Notes under the pieces: generated by a model | The model's input: the letters and a program-made list of their open reading frames with translations, nothing else | What the model was told of the DNA's origin: nothing | Database searches by the model: none | Assembly (NCBI GenBank): GCA_024114885.1 | Contig: CP099422.1 | Span: 744,001-808,000, forward strand | Source: Septoria linicola | Taxonomy: Eukaryota > Ascomycota > Dothideomycetes > Mycosphaerellales > Mycosphaerellaceae | Direction of reading: 5' to 3' | Length of the DNA stretch: 64,000 nucleotides | Part shown: positions 52,284 to 63,392 of the stretch, piece after piece | How the letters are laid out: each line of letters opens with the position of its first letter | How positions within the stretch are numbered: position 1 is the stretch's first letter | Translations under genes and position numbers: made by a program

Positions 52284-54961
52284 CTAACCATCATAGACAT
52301 TCACTGACTCAGCTCCACTCTGCAAATCCTGCTTCACCTGTCTCGCCATCCTACTACCACTCCCGCTGGCCGTGCTTGGGTTGGTGTGCAGCGAGGCACC
52401 GTCGCCATCAGGCCGAATCAAGACAATCATCCAGAGACCGACCTGACCGGTGTAATGTATTAAAGGAGTGCAGTGCAACCATCTCATCGAACCTGATCCA
52501 TCGCCCTCTTCGCTCGGCGTGCTCAGCCACTTCACTCGAGCTGTAACGCCTTTGCTCTCGCGCAGAGCAGCTTCCAGGTCTTCACGAACTCGGCCGTTGC
52601 CACCAATTCTGTGAAGGAAGTGAGACTGCAATATGCCCGGTACGCGCATGGTGGGCGAGGCGAAGAGCACCCGCAACGAGGGCGCAGGCCGGACGAGGAG
52701 ATACTGCGAGCGATGGTTAGTGCGACATCGAGGTTGAGCAATGGACGTCTCACATGTTTGTAGACGCCAGACAAGTTGCCAGGCGTACCATCCATTGAAC
52801 CCACAACCACAATGGAGTTCATGCTCTCGTGCACAGAAGGCTCGAAGCCGAAGCCGCCATCGTCTGAGTCTTCACTGCCATCAGCAAGGACAACTCGGTT
52901 TCCGCCTGTTTGAATCTTGGTGGTTGCAGTGTCAAGCATCCGGCCTCTTTGAGCAGAGCCGCCATGCCTGCGAACGATATCCAGCTCGACGCCTGAGAAC
53001 ATCTCGCTCAACGCCTTGATGTGCTCACGAGGGTCTGGCTTTTGAACCTCGCTTTCAGCTTGCTTCTTCTGAGCGGCCTGCTGTTCGATCAGCGCGCTTA
53101 AACTTTCCAGTCCAGCGCATTCTTTCAGCAGGGCTGAGACATCGACTTGTGCGCCAAGAAAGTATCGCACGTTACCATTGCTGTAGCGACCATCAGCTGT
53201 GGGTGCAAATTGTCGCACTGGGCCCAAACCCACCTATCGAGCAACGGAGCATTCATGACTAGCGAGAGGAACGGAGTGCCGTCCCGACGATAGTTCACGA
53301 AGATCTCCGTGTGATCTCTTTTCTCCTGGGACGATACGGCGAATCGTCGACAAGAAATTACAGTTGTGCCAGGGCCTTGCATGAAGCGGCAATTGCGTCC
53401 GAGGACATACTCAAGGCTACCTCCAGAATGGCGCGTGAAGCCTTCGGAGGCCAGGATGATGGGATCATCACGAAGCCTGCAGTCAGTAACGCAGAACACC
53501 TCTGCAAGCCTGCCACTTGCTTCATCGAGGTGCGCCGGGAGGTTGCCTGTGATGCGGCGCGCAACCAGTGCACTGACGATCTTGACATATGTGTGGGCAA
53601 TGAAGTAGTGCAGGTCGTCCTTCAGGATCTCAGCAAATGTGTCTCGCGCGGCTGCAAGCAGAGGCTCATTCTCCACTGGTCCAAGGCTTCGCGCTGTGCT
53701 ATTTGCAGGCGGCGACTTTTCCACCAGCAGCATTGCCAGCGAATTGGCATAATCCTGGGCCTTCAGCGCTTTATATGCGTCCCAGTAGTAAGATAGTATT
53801 GGCACCCGCCAGGGACGGTACTTGCGCATGAAGCCCAGAAACTTGGAGTGGTATCGGGGATCTTTGAGAATCAAATGCAAATGCTCTGCGGAATATAATT
53901 GCTCGGCACGCTTTTCAAGCCAGAATTGGCCGCCGTCACGTTCATCGAGAGGTTTCGCATTTGGACTAATGAGGTCCCAGGAATTTGGATCGTCGTCATC
54001 GTTCAGGTCAGTGTTCAGGATGTCAACCTTGTCTGGACACGGATCTTGGAGATGCGCGACAACATCATTCGACAATTTTGCAGGAGCTGCAGGCAGCGTT
54101 GCTAGGACAGAGCCGATTGGCGATTGGACTCTGCTCGCTGCTGGAATTACGGGATCGTTGGTCGGCCCTTGCACTCTAGGCCCGACCGCTGAATCAACTT
54201 CCGTAGCAGGCGTGGAAGCTATTGGAGACACTGTACCTGATCGTTGTCTCGATCGTCCTCTTGGCCGTGATGTTGCTGGTAACGAGCTGTCTTTACTAAA
54301 TCGCCTTGTGAAGGTTAAGCCTTTCGCCTTACACCGGGCTGCTCGAAGCATCACACCGACGACGCGACTCACCTTGGCATAGCGTGATCTGGCTTCCTGA
54401 AAGGCACTGGAGGCTGCGGCAGCAGCAGATCGTCTTCAAACCCAGCAGCGACTAAAGAAGTGTCGTTCTGCACGCAGTTAGCGCCTCGAAGTCTGTCCAA
54501 ATGAGCCTTGAGTTGCGTGTCGGTCTCGTCCTCTGGAAACAAGCGATAGGTCGCAGATCGTCTGTTAGCACTGGACACTCGTGGTGGATATGTCTCTTTC
54601 TTGGCACTTGAGATCCTGTCTGGTACAGGCACTGGTGTGTAAGGTGGTGCTGAAGAAGTCGTCGAAGACAATGCAGGATCCACCAGTGATTCGATCGAGC
54701 CCTCTTCAACCCGATGATGTGACAGCGATAGGACTGCAAAGTGATCTGGAGGTGGCTTTGAAAATAAGTACGAAATTATGGTCTGTGGGTAACATGAGCA
54801 CTTGCACCTACCAAAGTGTATGCGGCGTCCTTGTCTGCGCTTGCTTGATCAATGGCGAGACCGTCTTGTGAGCGCGTGTGGCGCGGCTGTCTCCACCGAG
54901 ATGGGGCAAACTTGTGTAGCAGCCTGTGCGTTTGCCGCCCAGCCTGAGGAGATGATTCCAT
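52284..54961 (-). CDS. RGS-LOV blue-light photoreceptor (BcLOV4-like)
   Basis: Five exons (54961-54812, 54755-54373, 54304-53234, 53180-52754, 52703-52284) with matching phases give 816 residues. After a disordered 300-residue N-terminus come an RGS-like domain (about 310-450: LHLILKDPRYHSKFLGFM, YRPWRVPILSYYWDAYKALKAQDYA), a LOV domain (about 455-530) with the flavin-binding signature GRNCRFMQGP whose cysteine forms the photoadduct, and a conserved C-terminal region (YLLVRPAPSLRVLFASPTMR). This is the layout of the fungal RGS-LOV class, in which BcLOV4 of Botrytis moves to the plasma membrane in blue light. Light-controlled membrane binding is therefore likely; a link to G-protein signalling through the RGS part is inference. 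A basic or amphipathic linker between LOV and the C-terminal region is the expected lipid-binding element. Confidence 0.9.
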
Positions 54962-55947
54962 GATAGATGTAGGCCAGAGAGGGCTTGTAGAGGAATGTCG
55001 TGAGTAAGTGAAGTCATATAGCTCTTATCGACTGCAAGCTGACTTCGACATGGGCGCCTGGGGTTGGCCAGGGTCATTACATGGCGCCCTCGACCGATAC
55101 GACATTGTCTCGCTGCGTTGGGAGTGCTGTAGGTAGAAGTCTCCCCTCAAATGGATCCCACGCCTGGTGAAACAGTGCTTGCCAGGCAAAGATGGTTCGT
55201 GACTTCGGCGACTTGGGTCCTTGCGCACCAGCGCCGTGGGTCGACTGGCGTGGTCGTGACGGCCCTGCATCAGGCATGCTGTGGTCGCGTTATGATACGT
55301 AGCTGCAATGAACTGTCGCTTCCCGGCATCTCCCTTAAATTTGCATACGTAGGGAGGCCGACCACTAGTCATGCACGTGCTGCAATCTCTCGACAGTATC
55401 ACTGCTGCTTACAAGGCAGCTTCACACCCGCGCAAACCGTATTGACCATGATGTCTAAGATTTACGGGTGAACAATGCGGGGTTCGCGCGATATGTGCCC
55501 AAAGTCCGATCGTCGTCCGCAGAAGGTGGTCATGGTGCTTGAGCACGAGCGAGGCTGTCGTGATCGAAGCGCCAATGTCAATACTGCTCTACTGTCTGTG
55601 CTTGTTGGCAATTCACAACCACATTGCTTCTGCAGTGCTGTGGTCTGATGAGGCTGGCACATGCGGCCTCGCATGAGCCATTGTTCTTCGGAAAAGCTGC
55701 AATCCATGATGAAAATTCCTGGGTATATGGTGTCGATGTTGATGTTGATGTTGTTGTCCAGAACAGCAAGAAGAAGTTACGTTGTTGCTGACACGAAAGC
55801 GTTAGTCAGCAGGAAAAATGGCCGAGCTTCCCATCAACCACACTCCCTACTCTTTCACACTGACAACATCACACTTCCATTCAACACAGCTTGATGTAGT
55901 CATCGAGCGCCGTGATCATACTACCCTTCTAGAAGCTGAGATCGAAC
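54962..55947. other. Divergent intergenic region
   Basis: About 990 bases between the RGS-LOV and MFS start codons. No coding signal recognised. It should hold both promoters. Confidence 0.45.
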
Positions 55948-57581
55948 ATGGGCTGGTCTGAAGTGAGGAAGCGCTTGTCCAACGAGCTAGGAATTACCAC
56001 TCTGCTCAACTCCAAGAAGGACGTTTACATATTGCTGTTCGCACGACTCGTGCGCATGGTTGCTTATGGCTCCAGTACACTGATCCTCGCACTCTACTTT
56101 GCTGCACTTGGTCATTCGGACACCAAAATCGGATTGTTCATGACACTAACGCTTGTATGTGAAATTGCATGCACAAGGAAATCCGCACTAACAAGCATAG
56201 ATTGGAGACGTCCTGATCAGTCTTCTGCTTACCCTGGTTGCAGATACCTTGGGACGTCGCCGCATCCTTCTACTTGGAGCTGCGTTGATGACATTCTCGG
56301 GCTGCATTTTTGCCACGAGTTCGAGCTACTACATCCTCCTTTTCGCGGCCATTGTGGGGGTCATCTCTCCAGCTGGCAATGAGATTGGTCCTTTTCGCGC
56401 AGTAGAAGAGTCTACACTTGCACAGCTTACAGAAGCAAGCACAAGATCCGATGTCTTTGCTCACTATGTGGTTGCCGGCACGTCGGGAGCCGCAATCGGC
56501 AGTCTCACCGCGGGTTGGGCAACGCATGCCTTGCAATCATCTGGTTGGGCCGAGCAAGCCTCCTATCGCGTAGTGTTCTGGCTATATGCTATCATTGGAC
56601 TTCTTAAGTGTAGTCTGACTCTGCTGCTGAGCCAAGAATGCGAGCTTCCGCCACAACTCACGAGACAGAGGCAGGATTCAGCGAGGGGAGCCGGTGGTAA
56701 TCAAGAAGATGAACAGCGGGCTTTTCTAGGCGAGCACGAGCAAGCGGATGAAGAGCAAGAGGCTCCTAAGAAACTTGCTAGTTGGCTCCAACTCTCGCAA
56801 AAATCACAAGTCAATCTCGCTAAGCTATGCGGACTGTTCTTCTTTGACTCCTTAGCAAGGTAAATGATGCTGCAGTTGCGACGCATTCTCATTTCTCTCG
56901 TAAACTAATAGCTCTTCCAGTGGCATGGTGCCAGCTTCTTTGATTGCCTATTTCCTCGCGCAGAAGTTCGAGGTATCAGAAGGAGTGCTCGGCACAATCA
57001 TGGCCAGTGCACAATTCGTCTCAAGTCTTGGCAATATCTTTGCTAGCTCGGTGTCGAAACGCATTGGCCTGGTGCGAACAAGTAAGCATTGGGAAAGACA
57101 ACTGCAATGACAATTCTAATAGTCTTTAGTGGTCTTCACTCATCTTCCCTCGGCGATATTTCTGGCTCTCTTGCCTGCACCAACTTCGCTTTTCCTCACG
57201 ATAGTGTTACTTGTGGCAAGGTCCAGCCTCAGTTCCATGGATCAAGCTCCGAGGAGCGCCTTCTTATCTGCTGTAGTACTGCCCGAAGAACGAACAGCAG
57301 TCATGGGTATCGTCAATACTGTGAAGACAATGAGTCAGAGCTCGGGACCACTTATTACTGGCACTCTGAGCAGCAGCAAGCACTTCTGGCTTGCTTTCGT
57401 TTTAGCTGGTACTTTGAAGGCAGCGTACGACCTCGCAATGCTCCACATGTTCGCTGCAGAGCCTTTGGGCGATCGAACAACGAGACCACGCGACACTATG
57501 CAAGATCGAGAAACGGATATCCTCGGTGACCCGCTCAATGAGGATCAGGGCCGACGTGTCAGAGATGTGATTGTGCCATGA
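55948..57581 (+). CDS. MFS transporter (drug/metabolite exporter type)
   Basis: Four exons, 55948-56154, 56201-56859, 56921-57081 and 57130-57581, give about 492 residues. Typical MFS features: FARLVRMVAYGSSTLILALYF in helix 1, the helix 2-3 loop motif as DTLGRRR, NEIGPFRAVEESTLAQ, and in the second half FVSSLGNIFASSVSKRIG and MDQAPRSAFLSAVV. The central loop is long and charged (ED EQRAFLGEHEQADEEQ). The sequence does not look like sugar porters; it resembles single-domain exporters of the MFS_1 type. Substrate unknown. It converges with the L-arabinitol dehydrogenase gene, so a link to polyol metabolism is possible but unsupported. Confidence 0.88.
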
Positions 57582-57796
57582 GCCGGCTTAGTGGTAGTCG
57601 GACGACATGTCAAATGCTCTGACAAGCCAAGCGATGGAAAAGATGAAATTTGATATCTTGTCTTCATATGAGAGATCATCAGAGGCTGCTCTGCTCGCTG
57701 TATTGCACCCAACGCAAAGCAAGGATGTCGGGCTTACTCCACAAACGCCAACGACCACCTCGATGGCCTGTCATAAACACTTCATGGTATCAGCGT

Positions 57797-58984
57797 CTAT
57801 ACTTCGCTAGCCTCCATGCTCTGTATCATCACCTTGATACCACCTTGCTTAGGATCGGCTGCGACCTTAAAAGCGTCAATCGCATCTTCAAGCTTGAAGC
57901 GGTGCGTCACCAGTTTCTTCAGATCGATTACTCCTCCGTTCAACAATCGGATTGCCCTCGGCCAAGTGTTGGCGTATCTATATTGGAATTGGAGATCCAC
58001 TTCTCTTGTGCTCAATCGCATGAAGGGAATCTTGATCTCTGGACGACCAACACCAATAACGAACACCTTGCCTCCGAACTTCGCGGCATGAATAGCACCG
58101 CTGATCGAGCTTTCCACACCTGTACACTCCATCACAACAGCAGGCTCAACACCGTCTGCAAGCTTGACTACCGCTTCAGCGAATTGTTCAGGCGTGTGGC
58201 TGAAGTCGACCTTGTGCGTTCGCACCGAAGGGCAGAACTCTTTCGCGAACTTCAGACGACCCTCATCGATGTCTGTGATGACGATGGGCTCTGCTCCTGC
58301 AGCCTTGACACAGGCTAGGGTGACCAGACCGATCGGACCAGCACCACATACTAATACTGAGTCTCCGAGTGTGATGTTTGCTCTTTGCATGCCCGCAAGT
58401 GCCACAGAGAGAGGCTCAAGCAGGGCACCGTTTTCGTACGACATGTCTCCAATCTTGTAGCACCAGACTGCTGGGTGATTGACGTAGCGTCTCAATAACC
58501 CAGGCACAGGCGGAGTGCTTCGGAATTGAACATCCACACAACCGTTGTACTTCCCAGTCAGACAAGGCTCGCATTCTCCACAGATAATGTTGGGCTCGAC
58601 TGCCACGCGGTCGCCGATCGAGTGCGAGGTAACGGAAGGGTGTTTGGCAACTATAACACCAGCCGACTCGTGGCCGAGAATGTGTTCGCCCTCCACAATC
58701 ATAGGGCCAATGCAGCCCGCATGCCAGAAGTGCACATCAGATCTGTTGCGAGCGACGATGTTAGTGAAATGCAGGCTAAGGCCATCGTCTTCATCGATCT
58801 GAACTCACCCGCATATACCAGTGCTCTTAATCGCAACGGTGACCTCGCCAGGCTTCAAGCTTTCGCCCTTCTCAACGTCATCTTTGCTTGGAAGAGCATC
58901 CGCTATCCACAAATCGTGAGCAGGATTCGTGTAGACTCCAATGTTTGGCTTCTCAGACGCGATCTGTGTGACAGTAGTAGACAT
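57797..58984 (-). CDS. lad1: L-arabinitol 4-dehydrogenase
   Basis: NAD-dependent zinc polyol dehydrogenase that oxidises L-arabinitol to L-xylulose in fungal L-arabinose breakdown. Exons 58984-58809 and 58742-57797 give 373 residues, the normal length; another ATG at 59029 would add 15. Catalytic zinc residues are in TGICGSDVHFW and GHES; the structural zinc site is C-x2-C-x2-C-x7-C (ICGECEPCLTGKYNGC). The coenzyme fold shows VCGAGPIGLV and VITDIDEGRL, where the aspartate favours NAD. STPPVPGLLRRYVNHPAVWC and QFQYRYANTWPRAIRLL are nearly diagnostic of LAD as opposed to xylitol dehydrogenase. The second half's neighbours are other sugar/polyol oxidoreductases. Confidence 0.93.
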
Positions 58985-59702
58985 GTTGTGGCCGGACCCG
59001 GTGAGTAGAGATTCGTCAACTTGCTTCATCGTGAAAGGAAGAGGAAGAGAAGTCAAACAAAGAGAAGTGGTCGTTCGGCAGCGTGGCTAGCTCTGCGGAG
59101 CGGAAAGAAAGCGAGACGCGTTCGTGTGGAAAGAAGGTCGTGATCGATAACAACCCATGTTCACAGCCGCGCTCCATGCTCGTTATTATTATTGTTTGCA
59201 TGGACAATCTCAGCCAGTTCATCCGGTCAATGAGCCGTGTGGTCAGCTTAGAACCATGGCGTCGTCCAAGGAAGAACTTTGTGTTTCCACATGATGAAGA
59301 TAGCTTAGAATTTCTCCGCGAATGTGAACGAGCATTTAGGATAAGGTGGGGTTGGTGGGGTCCGCGATCACTCGGCATGTGGGCAATTCTGCTGGCTGAA
59401 GCCCGCGCGGTGACCTCGTGCTCGACGTTACGCGTCCAACTTGAGCAACGGCAGGCGATGATCTGCCTAAAGGCTGTCTTAGGTTTCATCGAAAGTAGCC
59501 ATAGTCGTATAGACTGTACGAGTGGCTGCATTCCGGAGGAGTTTTAAGTTTCGCGTTCGTGCTTCGCGGTTAAATGTGATCAGCCACACGACTCCGCCAA
59601 GAACCAAAGCTTACCTGCTGTATGATCGGAGTCTTGGATCAGCAACAGGTGAATACGCGTCGTGACTTCTGCAGACAGTATATATGAAGTGTTATCTTGT
59701 GG
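58985..59702. other. Intergenic, upstream of lad1
   Basis: An open plus-strand frame at 59083-59547 has no family resemblance and overlaps the likely lad1 promoter; I do not call it a gene. Confidence 0.45.
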
Positions 59703-60839
59703 TCATTCCCAGTCATCGACCGGGAATTTCGCATTGCCACGTTGTCGAACTCCATCCATGATACGCAGCAAGGGCATCGTCTCAGCATGCGGCATGACAG
59801 CGTTCTCTTTGGGGCCTGCTTTGATATCGGCCGCTACGCTACCTGCTTCCCAAAAGAAGCCACGGCCGGGTTTCTCGAAGTCGAAATGCTCGGGAGGCCC
59901 ACCGTCCTTCGGCAAGAAGGTGAAGCCTTCCGGCGCGCTTGGTGCAGGTCCATGAACCTTGATTGTGCCCTTGCTGCCCTCTATGCGGCAGAAGTTGAGC
60001 TTCGATGGAACATTCGTAGTCGATGTACATATTGCTTGTCTTCCATCACCGGGATATCGTAGGATCACCGAGCTAGCGACGTCAACGCCGTGCTCCAGAG
60101 TTTGGGTAGACTGAACATCAGGATCGACAGCATTATCACCAACGCGGTCTGTGAGAGTCAGAATGCCCCAGGTCAAGCTGTAGACGCCAATGTCAAGCAA
60201 GCTTCCTGCTCCCAGCGCAGGGTCCTTGTAGCGGCTGCCTTGTGGAAGCGAGCCGATGTCCAGGTCTAGACCAAAGTCGCAGAAGGTTCGATAGATTCTG
60301 CCAATCTTGTGCTCCTTGAATAGCAGGTCTTGCAGCTTGCTCATGAGCGGATAGAACCGCGTCCACATCGCCTCCATGATGAAGACATCGGCCTTCTTCG
60401 CGGCTGCAAACACCTCGACCGCCTCGTTCGCCGTAAGGCAAAATGACTTTTCGCATAGAATGTTCTTCCTCGCCGCAATAACGTCCAGGCAGTTTTGCCG
60501 ATGGAAGCTATGGGGAGTGCCGATGTAGACGCAGTCCACATCTGGGTCGTCATACACCTCTTGGTAACTCCCTTAGACATGAGGCAGAGCTGCAGGGCGG
60601 ACAGAGGTGATATGTTGCTGCACAAATTTTTGGCCCTTCTCCAAGCTCGAGCTTCCAACTGCTGCTATGACATGATGTGCACTCTTCTGAGGCCAATTTG
60701 GTTTGATTATGTCTGTTGCGAACCATTCGCTAATCATTCCAGTTCCTGCCCGAAGTGTCAGCCTTCTCTCCTCTTGGATCTTTTACCGTCATTCTCACTT
60801 ACCCACAATCCCCCATCTCAGCGTTGGAAGATCAGCCAT
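59703..60839 (-). pseudogene. Gfo/Idh/MocA dehydrogenase (D-xylose/dihydrodiol dehydrogenase type), nonsense codon
   Basis: NADP-dependent oxidoreductase of the dimeric dihydrodiol dehydrogenase family, which includes fungal D-xylose 1-dehydrogenase. Exon 1 is 60839-60803 (MADLPTLRWGIV), exon 2 starts at 60745 (completing the Rossmann G-T-G-M-I-S). Later landmarks: DCVYIGTPHSFH, ILCEKSFCLTANEA (the usual EKP is EKS), EAMWTRFYPL, GAGSLLDIGVYSL. An in-frame TAA at 60573-60575 interrupts ALPHV-stop-GSYQEVYDDP, where relatives have tyrosine (V-Y-G-S-Y), so a single base change explains it. The rest is open to 59703. Translation from a downstream start would lack the NADP-binding N-terminus. It sits in the polyol/pentose group near lad1. 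Confidence 0.85.
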
Positions 60840-61513
60840 GTTGCTTTGGTCAGTGTCAGCAGGTTGGTGTATTGTCGCTCTTGAGATCGGTAAGATGTTC
60901 TTGCCGCTACAGGAAGGGGCTGGTGCTTAACAGAAGCTTGTCTAGCGTGTCAGCAGAAGTCGCAAAATCAAGGACGACTTGACAATTGAATGCGATGATA
61001 AAGCTGCATGGAAGCAGGTTTCTCATGGCATGCGTACGAGCCGAGTCTCGGCAGCAAACAAGGGTAGCATTCAGCCGATTGTCAACGGCATCTTCGGAGT
61101 CTTGGCCATTTTTCAACGCCACGTTCCATCAGCAGTAGCCAGGTCTCCATGGATCTCGACATCTTCATCATCCGCGAGGACTAAAACTTCTAAAAGGCCA
61201 GCGCAGTTTCTGAACACGACTCTAACTTAGTTAGGGTCCGAAACGCGTCAACAAGCACGGGGCAGCATGTGGCTGCAGCTGACCTTGCCCGATGACGAGG
61301 TTGAAGAGCTTCGCTTCCGCGGACAACAGGTTCTCGTGTTGACATGCACATGAGGCAAGCCAACGATGCAGTCAGATATTCCAGCACAAACACCTTGAGG
61401 GAGGCTATTCTCCATCCAAGGCGCAGTGGCCGCTACTCAATTCTTTCGACTTTCTCCTTACAACTCCTTGAAGACACGAATTGGTCCTGCTTTTTGGACA
61501 CTGCGACAAGACG
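60840..61513. other. Divergent intergenic region
   Basis: Between the Gfo/Idh/MocA gene and the PMP3-type gene. No coding signal seen. Confidence 0.4.
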
Positions 61514-61925
61514 ATGGGCAATCTAATATTCAGAGCCTCTCTGATGTTCTTGAACATACTATTCCCTCCGCTGGCAGTTCTGATCATGTGTGGAGCTGAA
61601 ATGACTTTCGCAGTCAACTGTCTATTCTATTTCTGTGCGATCATTCCTGGACACATTCATGGGCTTTACGTCAGTTGTGTTTATTTTCATCGTAGACGGA
61701 AGGTGAGTCGCAATTCGCACTATGGTAGTGTAGGTCTCACAAGTGCAGGTTCGGCAAGGACGTTATCCTGGCGGGCCAAAGTCACTGATCTACTCATCAC
61801 ATGTGCTCAACGGAGGTGCAAGCCAGAGAGACGTCGATCTGCTATATTGGAACGAGAAGGGCGGCGAAAGGAGAGCCCACAGTCAACGCCGCAGCAGGAG
61901 TCGATCACGAACGTCACGCAGATGA
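61514..61925 (+). CDS. PMP3/UPF0057-family small membrane protein
   Basis: Two exons, 61514-61702 and 61749-61925, give 121 residues. The first 55 form the two-helix PMP3 unit: FLNILFPPLAVLIMCGAEM, then NCLFYFCAIIPGHIHGLYVSC. The FPP and IPG-HIH-LY pattern is the family signature. After splicing comes a cytosolic tail RQGRYPGGPKSLIYS and a basic SR-rich end (QRRSRSRSRTSRR). Yeast Pmp3 is only about 55 residues and affects plasma-membrane potential and salt tolerance; the extended fungal variants with a tail are less understood. Start chosen at the first ATG (MGNLIF); there is no upstream ATG in frame. Confidence 0.82.
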
Positions 61926-62058
61926 TTGCAGATTATACAGCGGGATCCAACGTTTCTGTTGCATTCACGCACATGTACAGGTTTCGAGACGGAGCAGCTT
62001 GGCACATATGCATTGCACAGGGTGCGCTGAATATGTCAGACTGCACTACTCAAGCGAC

Positions 62059-63392
62059 TCAGGGTTCATTGTCCTCGATGTGAATCTTCACAGAGCCCGA
62101 GTTGCGATCAGCTGAGGCAGTCAACGCCTTGTCCGCTTCCTCCAGCTTAAAATGATGCGTCACGAGTGGCTGAAGATTGATGACTTTGTGTTGCAGTAAC
62201 CTGATCGCTGCAGGCCACGAGTGATGATAGCGGTTGATGAACTTGAGGTCGATCTGGATGTTATGTCAGCAATGGAACGGCGCACCGCAAGATGGACAGA
62301 CTTTACCTCTGCGAGAGAAATATGCATAAAAGGCAGATCATTCATGACCGGTTTCCCCACACCGATAACCATGACTTGACCAGCTGCTCTGGGCATATAG
62401 CAAGCAGTCACCACACTCGATTGGACACCAGTACACTCGTACACCACCCTAGGCTGGTCAGCGCCGACTTCCTTCAGTGCGATCACGATAGCCTTTGCAG
62501 TCTCCTCGGGCGGCTTCTTAGGGTCGATTTGGAACGGAATGCAGCCTGGAGCAAAGTCTGCTGCAATCCTCAGTCGACCCGCATCTAGATCTGTCACGAC
62601 AATTGGACAAGCTCCCGAGGCCTTTGCGACTGCGAGCGCACACATTCCGATTGGCCCAGCGCCACATATCACTGTCGACTCACCAAGCCCTACTGGGCTC
62701 CGCTCAAATCCGTGGAGCACAACGCTCAAAGGTTCCAAGAGCGCGCCGTCCGAGTACGAGAGGCTGTCCGGCATCCTGTGCAGAAATGCTGCAGGATGGA
62801 CGTGCCATCTCCTGATCGAACCTGCATGAGGTGGTACGCCTGAAAATGCAACATCTGCGCAGAGATTATAGTTGCCCGACGAACATTGGAAGCAACTACC
62901 ACAGGGCACTCCCGGCTCCACAGCTACGCGATCTCCAGGCTTGAGGTGCTTCACTTTCGAACCTGCCCATACCACATCACCTGCGCCCTCATGCCCGAGA
63001 CAGTGGTCGCTTTCGACTATCAGAGGGCCGATCCGACCAGTGTGCCAAAAGTGGACGTCAGAGCCGCAGATGCCATTGCAGCGCATGCGGACAACACAGT
63101 CTGTTGGACCGGGGTTAAGTGGTGGTGAAGATCCCATGAAGATTTCGCGCTTTTCATTCGTGAATAGTGCTGGGTTGGGTCCAGGAGGCGTGAAAGTTGT
63201 GGCTTCGTTGCCAGGTATCGTGCCGTTGGTGCCATTCGTTCCATGGATGCCATTCCCGTTAATGCCGTTTGCGGTGTTGTCGATGCCAGTGTATTCAGTT
63301 GCATTCTTGCCATTGACACCTTGTAAATCTTCTGCCGGTGCCCTGGCAGGCTGCTCGGCCATTGAAGGCTCGGTGGTGTCGCCACCTGGCAT
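62059..63392 (-). CDS. Zinc-dependent polyol dehydrogenase (sorbitol/xylitol/LAD-like), NG-rich N-terminus
   Basis: Exons 63392-62307 and 62253-62059 give 426 residues. The MDR core begins at about residue 80: NGICGSDVHFWHTGRIGP and GHEG for catalytic zinc, structural zinc C-x2-C-x2-C-x7-C (PCGSCFQCSSGNYNLC), VICGAGPIGM and VVTDLDAGRL for NAD binding, and FINRYHHSWPAAIRLL near the C-terminus. It is a paralogue of the LAD gene 4 kb away, but specificity-determining segments differ (PHAGSIRRWHVHPAAF). The first 75 residues are unusual: a low-complexity tract of Asn/Gly/Thr repeats (NGINGNGIHGTNGTNGT) absent from LAD. The start could instead be the second methionine (MAEQ). Substrate not determined. 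Confidence 0.88.

Noticed and set aside
59083..59547. 154-codon plus-strand open frame upstream of lad1
   Set aside because: No family resemblance; overlaps the expected lad1 promoter and leader; composition unlike a conserved protein.
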